Positions 18,242-24,967 of a DNA stretch of 64,000 nt are shown piece by piece. Below the pieces are notes generated by a model that was not told where the DNA came from, ran no database searches, and saw only the letters and a program-made list of their open reading frames with translations. Every line of letters starts with the position of its first letter. Positions within the stretch are counted from its first letter, which is position 1. Source of the DNA: Cuneatibacter caecimuris (lineage in GTDB: Bacteria; Bacillota; Clostridia; Lachnospirales; Lachnospiraceae); NCBI RefSeq assembly GCF_004216775.1, contig NZ_SGXF01000003.1:207224-271223 (forward strand), read 5' to 3'. A program made the position numbers and the translations under genes.

Positions 18242-20206
18242 ATGAAAATCACATTGAAAGACGGAACTGTGAAGGAATACCAGGAAGCAAAAAGCATCTA
18301 TGACATCGCTGCGGATATCAGTGAAGGCCTGGCCAGAGCGGCCTGCGCCGGAGAGGTGGACGGAGAAGTGGCCGACCTCAGGACAGTGATTGACAGGGAC
18401 TGCGCGCTGAATATCCTGACGGCCAGAGACGCCGCCGGCCTGCAGGTGGTGCGGCACACGGCGTCCCATGTGCTGGCTGAGGCGGTAAAGAGGCTTTTTC
18501 CCGGCGCGAAATGCGCCATTGGGCCCGCAATAGACGAAGGATTCTACTACGATTTTGACGCGGAGCCTTTTTCCAGGGAGGATCTGGACAACCTGGAAAA
18601 AGAGATGAAAAAAATCATTAAAGAGGGAAAACGTCTGGAACGCTTTGAACTGCCCAGGGAAGAAGCCATTGCTTTTGAAAAAGAGCAGGGAGAGCCTTAT
18701 AAGGTGGAGCTGATCCAGGATCTGCCTGAAGGCGCGGTGATTTCTTTTTACCGGCAGGGAGAGGGTTTTACCGACCTGTGCGCCGGCCCTCACCTGATGA
18801 ACACAAAAGGGATCAAAGCCTTTAAGCTGATCTCTTCCTCCATGGCATACTGGCGTGGAGATTCTGACAGAGCCCAGCTGCAGCGGATTTACGGCACTGC
18901 CTTTGCCGCGAAGGAGGAGCTGAACGCTTATCTGGAACATCTGGAGGATATAAAAAAGCGCGACCACAACAGGCTGGGCAGGGAAATGAAGCTGTTCACC
19001 ACTGTGGATGTGATCGGACAGGGCCTGCCCCTGCTGATGCCCAAAGGCCAGAAGATTATCCAGACGCTTCAGCGCTGGATTGAGGATGAAGAAGATTATA
19101 ACCGGGGATATGTGCGGACAAAGACTCCTTTGATGGCAAAATCAGATCTTTATAAAATTTCCGGCCATTGGGACCACTATAAAGACGGGATGTTTGTGCT
19201 GGGGGAGGAAGAAAAGGATAAAGAGGTGATGGCTCTGCGCCCCATGACCTGCCCTTTCCAGTATTATGTATATAAAGCAGAGCAGCATTCCTACCGGGAT
19301 CTGCCCATCCGCTACGGAGAGACCTCCACGCTGTTTCGGAATGAGGATTCAGGAGAAATGCACGGCCTTACCAGAGTGCGCCAGTTCACTATTTCGGAAG
19401 GCCATCTGGTCATCCGCCCGGACCAGGTGGAAGAAGAGATGATCGGCTGCCTGGACCTGGCGGACTACTGCATGCGCACCCTGGGCCTGCAGGATGAGGT
19501 GACCTACAGGCTGTCCAAATGGGACCCCAGCAACAAGGAGAAATATCTGGGAGACGAAGCGTACTGGGAGAAGACCCAGGATACGATCCGCAGGATTCTG
19601 GTGGAGAAAAACCTGACCTTTACAGAGGCGGACGGTGAGGCGGCGTTTTATGGCCCCAAGATCGATATCCAGGCTAAAAACGTGTACGGCAAAGAGGACA
19701 CGATGATCACCATCCAGCTGGACTGCGCCATTGCCGAAAATTTTGATATGTACTATATCGATCAGAACGGCGACAAAGTGCGCCCCTATATCATTCACCG
19801 CACCTCCATGGGATGCTACGAGCGGACGCTGGCCTGGCTGATTGAAAAGTATGCCGGTAAATTCCCTACCTGGCTCTGCCCGGAACAGGTAAGGGTGCTG
19901 CCCATTTCTGACAAATACGAAGCATATGGCGCAGCGGTAACTGAAGAGCTGAAGAAAAACGGGATTCTCTGCAGCCTGGACAGCAGATCCGAAAAAATCG
20001 GTTACAAGATCCGGGAGGCCCGTCTGGACAAGCTGCCTTATATGCTGGTGGTGGGACAGCAGGAGGAAGCGGACGGGACGGTTTCTGTCCGCAGCCGTTT
20101 CGCCGGAGACGAGGGAGTGAAGCCTCTGGGCCAGTTTATCGGACAGATTGCAGAAGAAATCCGCACAAAAGCGATCCGGAAAGAAGAAATTCAGGAAGAG
20201 AAATAA
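18242..20206 (+). CDS. thrS: Threonyl-tRNA synthetase
   Basis: 654 residues, normal length. Domains in order: TGS (MKITLKDGTVKEY, about 1-62), the editing domain with HTASH near 76 and LCAGPHL, a class II catalytic core with the zinc ligand Cys in MTCPF, motif 2 in RNEDSGEMHGLTRVRQFT, the second zinc ligand His in SEGHL and the third in IIHRTSMG, then the anticodon-binding domain (EQVRVLPISDKYEAYG). The core reads FTISEGHL where most bacterial enzymes have FTQDDAH, and CYERT where they have SMERF, so this is a divergent branch. ATG 18242 is chosen because TGS homology starts there and GAGAGG precedes it. The 47-base upstream gap is too short for a T-box leader. Confidence 0.95.
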   Translation: MKITLKDGTVKEYQEAKSIYDIAADISEGLARAACAGEVDGEVADLRTVIDRDCALNILTARDAAGLQVVRHTASHVLAEAVKRLFPGAKCAIGPAIDEGFYYDFDAEPFSREDLDNLEKEMKKIIKEGKRLERFELPREEAIAFEKEQGEPYKVELIQDLPEGAVISFYRQGEGFTDLCAGPHLMNTKGIKAFKLISSSMAYWRGDSDRAQLQRIYGTAFAAKEELNAYLEHLEDIKKRDHNRLGREMKLFTTVDVIGQGLPLLMPKGQKIIQTLQRWIEDEEDYNRGYVRTKTPLMAKSDLYKISGHWDHYKDGMFVLGEEEKDKEVMALRPMTCPFQYYVYKAEQHSYRDLPIRYGETSTLFRNEDSGEMHGLTRVRQFTISEGHLVIRPDQVEEEMIGCLDLADYCMRTLGLQDEVTYRLSKWDPSNKEKYLGDEAYWEKTQDTIRRILVEKNLTFTEADGEAAFYGPKIDIQAKNVYGKEDTMITIQLDCAIAENFDMYYIDQNGDKVRPYIIHRTSMGCYERTLAWLIEKYAGKFPTWLCPEQVRVLPISDKYEAYGAAVTEELKKNGILCSLDSRSEKIGYKIREARLDKLPYMLVVGQQEEADGTVSVRSRFAGDEGVKPLGQFIGQIAEEIRTKAIRKEEIQEEK

Positions 20207-20244
20207 CCTGGCGTTTCAAAGGAAAAGTACAGAAAGGAGTTTTT

Positions 20245-21981
20245 ATGAGGAAAACAGAGCTGTCAGGAAAACAGGATTTTCAGGAAATGATGATGGATAT
20301 TCTGAACCCTCTTCTGCCGCATTACAGCGAAGGCTGCGCGCGGCTGAATATCGGCGTGACCGCCGCCCATTATGACCAGGGAGCAGTATGGATGGAGGCT
20401 TTTGCCAGGCCTCTGTGGGGGCTTGTGCCATTTCACGCGGGAGGAGGAAGCAGCCCCGAATTTGACAGGATCTACAGAGAGGGGCTGGCCAATGGCACGG
20501 ACCCGGATCATCCGGAATATTGGGGAGAGCCTGCGGATTATGACCAGCGGTTTGTGGAAATGGCTGCTATTGCTTATGCGATTCTGATGCAGCCGGAGAT
20601 TTATTGGGAACCCCTGACAGAACAGGGGAAAAAGAATCTGGCCGGATATCTGTACAAGATCAATGAGCATGAGCTTCCGGACTGCAACTGGATTTTCTTT
20701 GATGTGCTGGTGAACATCGCCATGAAGAAGGTGGGCTATCCTTACAGCGAAGAATGCCTGGCCAGGTATCTGGACCGGGCGGAGGCCTATTATCTGGGAG
20801 AGGGCTGGTATAAAGACGGAGGCGGAGACCAGAGGGATTACTATATTTCCTTTGCTATCCATTTTTACAGCCTGATTTACGCGAAATTTATGGATCAGGA
20901 AGACCCGGAGCGCGCCCGCCTTTACCGGGACCGCGCCTGCCTGTTTGCGAAACAATTTATCTATTGGTTTGATGAAGACGGCCCGTCCATTGCCTTCGGC
21001 CGGTCCATGACATACCGTTTTGCCCAGGTCAGCTTCTTTTCCGCCTGCCTGCTGGCAGGAGTGGAGCCTTTTCCTGTTCCTGTAATGAAGGGACTGATCA
21101 CGAGGCATCTCCGGTCCTGGCTGGAGCGCCCTGTTTTTGACAGGGACGGGATTCTGACCATTGGATACGGTTATCCAAACCTCCTGATGGCGGAACAGTA
21201 TAACGCGCCCGGCTCCCCTTACTGGTGCATGAAAGCATTTGCTTTTCTGGCCCTTCCGGATGACCATCCTTTCTGGTCGGCGCAGGCCGGGCCTCTGCCC
21301 CAGCTGCCGCCGCAGTGCGCCATGGAACAGGGCGCCATGATCCTGCGCCGCTATCCCGGACATGTGACGGCATACGCGCCGGGACTGTACAGCTCCCAGG
21401 AGCACAACCAGATGCCCGCCAAATATGGGAAATTTGCCTATGACAGTAAGTTTGGCTTCAGCATCGCAAAATCTTCCTGCCAGCTGCATGAAGCAGCGCC
21501 GGACAGCATGCTGGCTTTCTGCGTGGGAGATTATGTCTTCATGCGCCGGATCTGCCAGGAATACAGGATCGAAGAGAACGCTGTGTATTCCAAATGGTCT
21601 CCGTTCCCGGGAATCGAGGTGGAAACTGTGCTGATCCCCACAGAAGAGGGGCATATCAGAAAGCACAGGATCACCAGCAGCATCGCCTGTGAAGCAGTGG
21701 ACGGAGGCTTCGCGGTTTCCAACGCGCTGGGAGAACAGGCAGTAAAGGAAGAAAAAGAAACAGAAGGGCTGGCGTCCAACAGCTGGAGCAGCTGCAGTGT
21801 GAAGTCCCGGAAGGGAGAGGGCAGGGGCGAGGTGATCATACCCAGTCCCAATACGAATCTGCTGTATCCCAAGACCCTGATTCCTGCGGTCCGGTATCAG
21901 ATCAGAGAAGGGGTGACAGAGCTGGAAACAGAGGTCAGAGCTGCGGTTTTTGGCCCCAGGCCGTCCGCCCAGCCGTTTTGA
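20245..21981 (+). CDS. DUF2264 family protein
   Basis: 578 residues without signal peptide. The first 350 residues match the DUF2264 pattern, probably an alpha/alpha barrel as in polysaccharide-processing enzymes: YDQGAVWMEAFARPLWGL, WFFDVLVN-like CNWIFFDVLVN and GWYKDGGGDQRDYYISFA. The rest is beta-rich (GAMILRRYPGHVTAYAPG). Many members sit with glycan-degrading genes and are thought to act on sugars, but no reaction is established. AAGGAG is seven bases before the ATG. It lies 38 bases after thrS and 30 before the next gene, likely one transcript. Confidence 0.85.
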   Translation: MRKTELSGKQDFQEMMMDILNPLLPHYSEGCARLNIGVTAAHYDQGAVWMEAFARPLWGLVPFHAGGGSSPEFDRIYREGLANGTDPDHPEYWGEPADYDQRFVEMAAIAYAILMQPEIYWEPLTEQGKKNLAGYLYKINEHELPDCNWIFFDVLVNIAMKKVGYPYSEECLARYLDRAEAYYLGEGWYKDGGGDQRDYYISFAIHFYSLIYAKFMDQEDPERARLYRDRACLFAKQFIYWFDEDGPSIAFGRSMTYRFAQVSFFSACLLAGVEPFPVPVMKGLITRHLRSWLERPVFDRDGILTIGYGYPNLLMAEQYNAPGSPYWCMKAFAFLALPDDHPFWSAQAGPLPQLPPQCAMEQGAMILRRYPGHVTAYAPGLYSSQEHNQMPAKYGKFAYDSKFGFSIAKSSCQLHEAAPDSMLAFCVGDYVFMRRICQEYRIEENAVYSKWSPFPGIEVETVLIPTEEGHIRKHRITSSIACEAVDGGFAVSNALGEQAVKEEKETEGLASNSWSSCSVKSRKGEGRGEVIIPSPNTNLLYPKTLIPAVRYQIREGVTELETEVRAAVFGPRPSAQPF

Positions 21982-22011
21982 CCGAAATGCTGCAGAACAG
22001 GAGGAAGGCGT

Positions 22012-22509
22012 ATGCAGATCACATCAGCAGGAGCGAATAAAATGCTGCGGGCGCTGCGGGATGAGCGCAGCTACCTGGAAAGGATGGAAGAACGTTCCAG
22101 AGAGTACGTGCTGGCGGAGAATGAAAAACAGGAGCCTCCGGCCTATGATTATGAGGAGACCACTGCGAAAATGCAGGAGATCGACAGAAAAATCTGCCGG
22201 ATCAAGCATGCGGTGAATGTTTTTAACACCACCACAGTCCTGGAAAAACAGGGAATCACCATTGATGAGGCGCTGGTAAAAATGGCCCAGATGACCCAGG
22301 CCAGGCTGCGGCTGGAAGATATGCGCAGCCGCCTGCCCAAAACCCGTCATGAAAGCTATGGCCACAGCAGCCTGATCGAATATGCGTATCTGAATTACGA
22401 TGTAAAGAAAGTGCAGGAAGACTACAGAAAGCTGAATGAAGAAATCATGGAACTTCAGCTGGAGCTGGACGCCTGCAATCAAACCAGGACCTTTGAACTG
22501 GAACTGTGA
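22012..22509 (+). CDS. Small coiled-coil protein, DIP1984/DUF6847-like
   Basis: 165 residues, charged and helical, with heptad-like stretches at about 14-70 and 130-160 and no signal or membrane segment. The central part INTTTV-like VFNTTTVLEKQGITIDEALVK and the end VKKVQEDYRKLNEEIMEL, then LDACNQTRTFEL, resemble the DIP1984 family (originally noted in corynebacteria and septicolysin-like entries), whose C-terminus has an analogous Asn-x-Thr motif. No function is known. GGAGG precedes the ATG by seven bases. It closes the thrS/DUF2264 gene run. Confidence 0.65.
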   Translation: MQITSAGANKMLRALRDERSYLERMEERSREYVLAENEKQEPPAYDYEETTAKMQEIDRKICRIKHAVNVFNTTTVLEKQGITIDEALVKMAQMTQARLRLEDMRSRLPKTRHESYGHSSLIEYAYLNYDVKKVQEDYRKLNEEIMELQLELDACNQTRTFELEL

Positions 22510-22738
22510 GCAGAGACGTTCCGCGTTCCGGGCAGCCGCTGCCTGCCGCGGCCAAAGGCCGCAGATCAATGCAGGTTGGGGATCCGTCACTGTCGCACGT
22601 TATTTTGTTATTGTTTTATCAGTTATGGTTTACGGTCGGACTCCTACATGATTTTTTGCAGCGCTGCCAAAAACTTGGGCCTGTCCCGGCGCGGAAGTAG
22701 ACGGTTCTATGCGCCTTTACTAATTCTTAACCTTTTAA
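22510..22738. other. Non-coding gap with GC-rich hairpins
   Basis: No gene is seen. Two adjacent hairpins follow the stop: GGCAG-CCG-CTGCC (22531-22543) and GCGGCC-AAA-GGCCGC (22548-22562), neither with a T run, and a GCAGCGCTGC palindrome lies near 22660. At 22694-22710 stands GAAGTAGACGGTTCTAT, repeated inverted at 23191-23207 with one mismatch. Confidence 0.5.
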
Positions 22739-23053
22739 CAGACAAAATGGTCTTTTTGGAAGCTATTCCGCTACTCCGTAGAAGGAATCGCAGCCTTCAC
22801 CACCGCTCCTCTGGCCCTCGCTTCCGTCACAGGAGCAATCCTTTGCCTGCTGTCCCTCCTCATGGTACTATTTGTGGTCATACGGGCGCTGCTCTTCGGC
22901 GATCCCGTAGCAGGCTGGCCCTCCCTGGCCTGCATAATATTATTCTTAGGGGGAATACAACTGCTATGCATGGGAATATTAGGCGTCTACCTTTCCAGAA
23001 CCTATCTGGAAACCAAAAAACGTCCGGCCTATCTGGTAAAAGAAGAAAAATAA
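22739..23053 (+). pseudogene. 3' remnant of a GtrB-like family 2 glycosyltransferase
   Basis: The frame reads TKWSFWKLFRYSVEGIAAFT, two hydrophobic helices, then GDPVAGWPSLACIILFLGG, LCMGILGVYLSRTYLETKK and RPAYLVKEEK before the stop. This is the membrane C-terminus of polyprenyl-phosphate glycosyltransferases (GtrB/DPM1-like). The in-frame TAA at 22736-22738 cuts it off just before the conserved KWSFW, and no catalytic GT-A domain with its DXD motif exists upstream, so about two thirds of the gene is missing. It has no ribosome site. A 17-base inverted repeat flanks the remnant and its hairpin, hinting at a rearrangement. Confidence 0.85.
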
Positions 23054-23087
23054 AGTTATAAAGCATCGGCCGGAACTCCCCCGGCAG

Positions 23088-23185
23088 AGAGGCGGCAGAG
23101 AAAACTCCGGAGGCTCGATGCCTTACGGCAAATAGCCTCCTCCGTTTTTTCTGCCGCCTCTTAGCGGCTCTCCTGCCAGCCGCTA
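23088..23185. other. Two strong hairpins between convergent genes
   Basis: A long imperfect stem pairs AGAGGCGGCAGAG at 23088 with its complement ending at 23161, with a loop around 23115-23134. A second, perfect stem TAGCGGCT/AGCCGCTA spans 23162-23185. They lie between the glycosyltransferase remnant and the convergent TetR gene and may stop transcription both ways, though neither ends in a classical T run. Confidence 0.5.
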
Positions 23186-23200
23186 CCTAGATAAAACCGT

Positions 23201-23812
23201 CTACTTCAACCTTTTTCCGGACAAAAAAGCCCCAGGCTTTGCCAAATTAATCATCTCCGCCGCCTGCGCAGCCATATATTCCGGCGTCTGAACAAAATTA
23301 TTTTTTTCCCAATAGCAGACATAACGGATAAACTGATGTGTGGTGCAATAAAAATAAAAATCAGTATCAATCGCAGATTTTGACTTATCCGGAACAAACT
23401 GCCCGATTTTTTTAAAAAAGTCTATGGCTAATGTACAGAAACGTTCCAAATCAAAGCCGTCAATTCTGGAATCCAGAATAATACGGTATAGTGACATATT
23501 TTCAGCCACATGCTGAAAAGTTTTCAAAGCCACCTGAAAAACATATTCTTCCTGAGAGGACATCTCGCTGCATAGCAGCATCTGCGTGCCGATCATCTGA
23601 ACATACCGTTCTGCTTCTTCCGTGATCATCTTTTCCGCCAGATCATATTTATCCCGGAAATGGCGGTAAAAGCTGGCTCTGCTGTAGGTAGACCTGGAAA
23701 TAATTTCATTGGCCGTAATTTCCGGAAAAGTTTTATCTTGCAGCAGTCCGATAAAAGCGGCGATATAAGCTGCGCGGGACCTGCACCGGGAAACTGGAAA
23801 ATCAGAATTCAT
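23201..23812 (-). CDS. TetR/AcrR family regulator
   Basis: 203 residues. The N-terminal helix-turn-helix is recognisable (AAYIAAFIGLLQDKTFPEIT, then RSTYSRASFYRHFRDKYDLAEKMI at about 38-60), and the C-terminal part is an all-helical ligand domain resembling the TetR_C branch of DhaS-like regulators. The ATG at 23812 follows AGGGGGT by nine bases and is preferred over an upstream in-frame start at 23881. It is divergent from an SDR gene with a shared 158-base gap that holds palindromes, so it probably represses itself and the dehydrogenase. The inducer is unknown. Confidence 0.9.
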   Translation of the reverse strand: MNSDFPVSRCRSRAAYIAAFIGLLQDKTFPEITANEIISRSTYSRASFYRHFRDKYDLAEKMITEEAERYVQMIGTQMLLCSEMSSQEEYVFQVALKTFQHVAENMSLYRIILDSRIDGFDLERFCTLAIDFFKKIGQFVPDKSKSAIDTDFYFYCTTHQFIRYVCYWEKNNFVQTPEYMAAQAAEMINLAKPGAFLSGKRLK

Positions 23813-23835
23813 GATAATATTACCCCCTGTGAGGA

Positions 23836-23860
23836 GAGACAAAATCAGCAGATTTGTCTC
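23836..23860. promoter_or_regulatory. Inverted repeat, candidate TetR operator
   Basis: GAGACAAA (23836-23843) and TTTGTCTC (23853-23860) are perfect complements around a 9-base centre, placed 24 bases before the TetR start. Suitable as an autoregulatory operator; not proved. Confidence 0.45.
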
Positions 23861-23889
23861 ATAAGAGATTGTTTTGGACAAAGTGTTTC

Positions 23890-23924
23890 TTGTTGCTCAT
23901 GAACTGTAATGTTATAATTATAAC
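23890..23924 (+). promoter_or_regulatory. SDR promoter with palindrome over the -10 box
   Basis: TTGTTG (23890-23895), 17 bases and a consensus TATAAT (23913-23918) form a good promoter 52 bases before the SDR start. The -10 lies inside the perfect 14-base palindrome GTTATAATTATAAC (23911-23924), a natural place for a repressor such as the divergent TetR protein. Confidence 0.6.
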
Positions 23925-23970
23925 AAATTTTATGCGGTATCGCAAATCAGAAATTATGGAGGTAAAATTC

Positions 23971-24708
23971 ATGGGTAAGCTTCAGGATAAGGTCGCCATT
24001 GTTACCGGCGCTACGTCGGGCATCGGAACCGGGGTTATGGAGTGCTTTCTGGAAGAGGGAGCTAAGGTGGTTTTCTGCGGCAGGAGAGAAGAAAAAGGAA
24101 AGGCTATTGAAAAGGAACTTCAGGAGAAGGGTTATGACGTAACTTTTGTCCGTGCTGATATGACTGACAGCGCGGATGTGGCCAATCTGTTTCAGAAAAC
24201 CCTGGATACATATGGAAAACTGGATATCCTGGTAAATAACGCAGGAGTTTTAAAGAGCTTTGAGATCGCCAATATGGATGTGGAAAGCGATCTGGATCAG
24301 GTAATCGGACTGAATTTGAAAAGCTATTTTGTGGCCACCAAATTCGCTGCGAATGCGATGAAAGATGGCGGCGCTATCATAAACGTGGCTTCCATCGGCG
24401 GTTTGAGCGGGGCTCCTCATTTATCTTCCTATGGCGCGACTAAGGCAGGGGTGCTTTCCCTGACCAGATCCATGGCCAAGGAACTTGCGCCTATGAACAT
24501 CCGCACAAATGCGATTTGCCCCGGAACAATTTATTCAGAAATGATGCAGAGGGACAGCGAGTTTACAAAAGCAACGCTGGCGACGATTCCTATGGGAAGA
24601 GGCGGAGAGCCGAGAGAAATCGGTACGGTTGCAGTGTTCCTTGCCAGCGAAGATTCCTCATATGTGACTGGAACGAGCATTGTGGTTGACGGCGGCATGA
24701 CGGCATAA
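23971..24708 (+). CDS. Short-chain dehydrogenase/reductase (SDR)
   Basis: 245 residues of classical SDR form. The cofactor loop TGATSGIG is at about 12-19, NNAG near 89, catalytic Ser in INVASIGG and Tyr-x3-Lys in YGATK. An Arg-rich stretch after beta-2 (CGRREEKGK) suggests NADP(H) preference. Substrate could be a sugar, steroid or ketone; the sequence does not decide. TGGAGG stands eight bases before ATG 23971, and homology starts there, so the earlier in-frame start at 23854 is rejected. The gene is monocistronic, ended by a terminator. Confidence 0.92.
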   Translation: MGKLQDKVAIVTGATSGIGTGVMECFLEEGAKVVFCGRREEKGKAIEKELQEKGYDVTFVRADMTDSADVANLFQKTLDTYGKLDILVNNAGVLKSFEIANMDVESDLDQVIGLNLKSYFVATKFAANAMKDGGAIINVASIGGLSGAPHLSSYGATKAGVLSLTRSMAKELAPMNIRTNAICPGTIYSEMMQRDSEFTKATLATIPMGRGGEPREIGTVAVFLASEDSSYVTGTSIVVDGGMTA

Positions 24709-24730
24709 CAAGTAGTGACGAAAAAAATAG

Positions 24731-24776
24731 AAAAACAGGGACAGCTTGAGAAGATTAAGCTGTCCCTGTTTTTTTT
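24731..24776 (+). terminator. Rho-independent terminator after the SDR gene
   Basis: AAACAGGGACAGCTT pairs with AAGCTGTCCCTGTTT around a 9-base loop and runs into eight Ts. Confidence 0.92.
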
Positions 24777-24826
24777 ATAGAAAGAGTCCCTATTTTGTAT
24801 ATCGTGCCGTACAATAGCTTAATAAA

Positions 24827-24855
24827 TTGACATTTGCTATTTTTTATGATAGACT
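24827..24855 (+). promoter_or_regulatory. Promoter of the signalling gene cluster
   Basis: TTGACA (24827-24832), 17 bases and TAGACT (24850-24855). It lies 112 bases before the first gene of the cluster, giving a leader of about 105 bases. Confidence 0.6.
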
Positions 24856-24967
24856 TATTTGGTACAGGTACACAGAGATTTGGCTTTTCTGTGTATTGCA
24901 GCTGATTAAAAAGATTTTATAGCTGCATTAAGAGAAAGCGCATACATGAAAAGGATTAACCCTGAAG

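Larger units (their letters stand above)
22694..23207. repeat. 17-base inverted repeat flanking the glycosyltransferase remnant
   Basis: GAAGTAGACGGTTCTAT at 22694-22710 matches the reverse complement of 23191-23207 at 16 of 17 positions. The right copy includes the last codons and stop of the TetR gene. No transposase lies between, so this may be a mini-element or the scar of an inversion or duplication. Confidence 0.45.

Noticed and set aside
20263-21666. A 467-codon open frame on the minus strand
   Set aside because: It lies wholly antisense to the DUF2264 gene, has no ribosome site and its translation is rich in His/Arg/Gln without family motifs; a shadow of codon bias.
22739-23053. Functional small membrane protein
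   Set aside because: Sequence equals the C-terminal end of GtrB-like glycosyltransferases, starts after an in-frame stop and has no ribosome site; called a pseudogene instead.
23088-23185. Riboswitch or small RNA
   Set aside because: It lies between convergent gene ends, where a switch for a downstream gene has no target; hairpins more likely stop or process transcripts.
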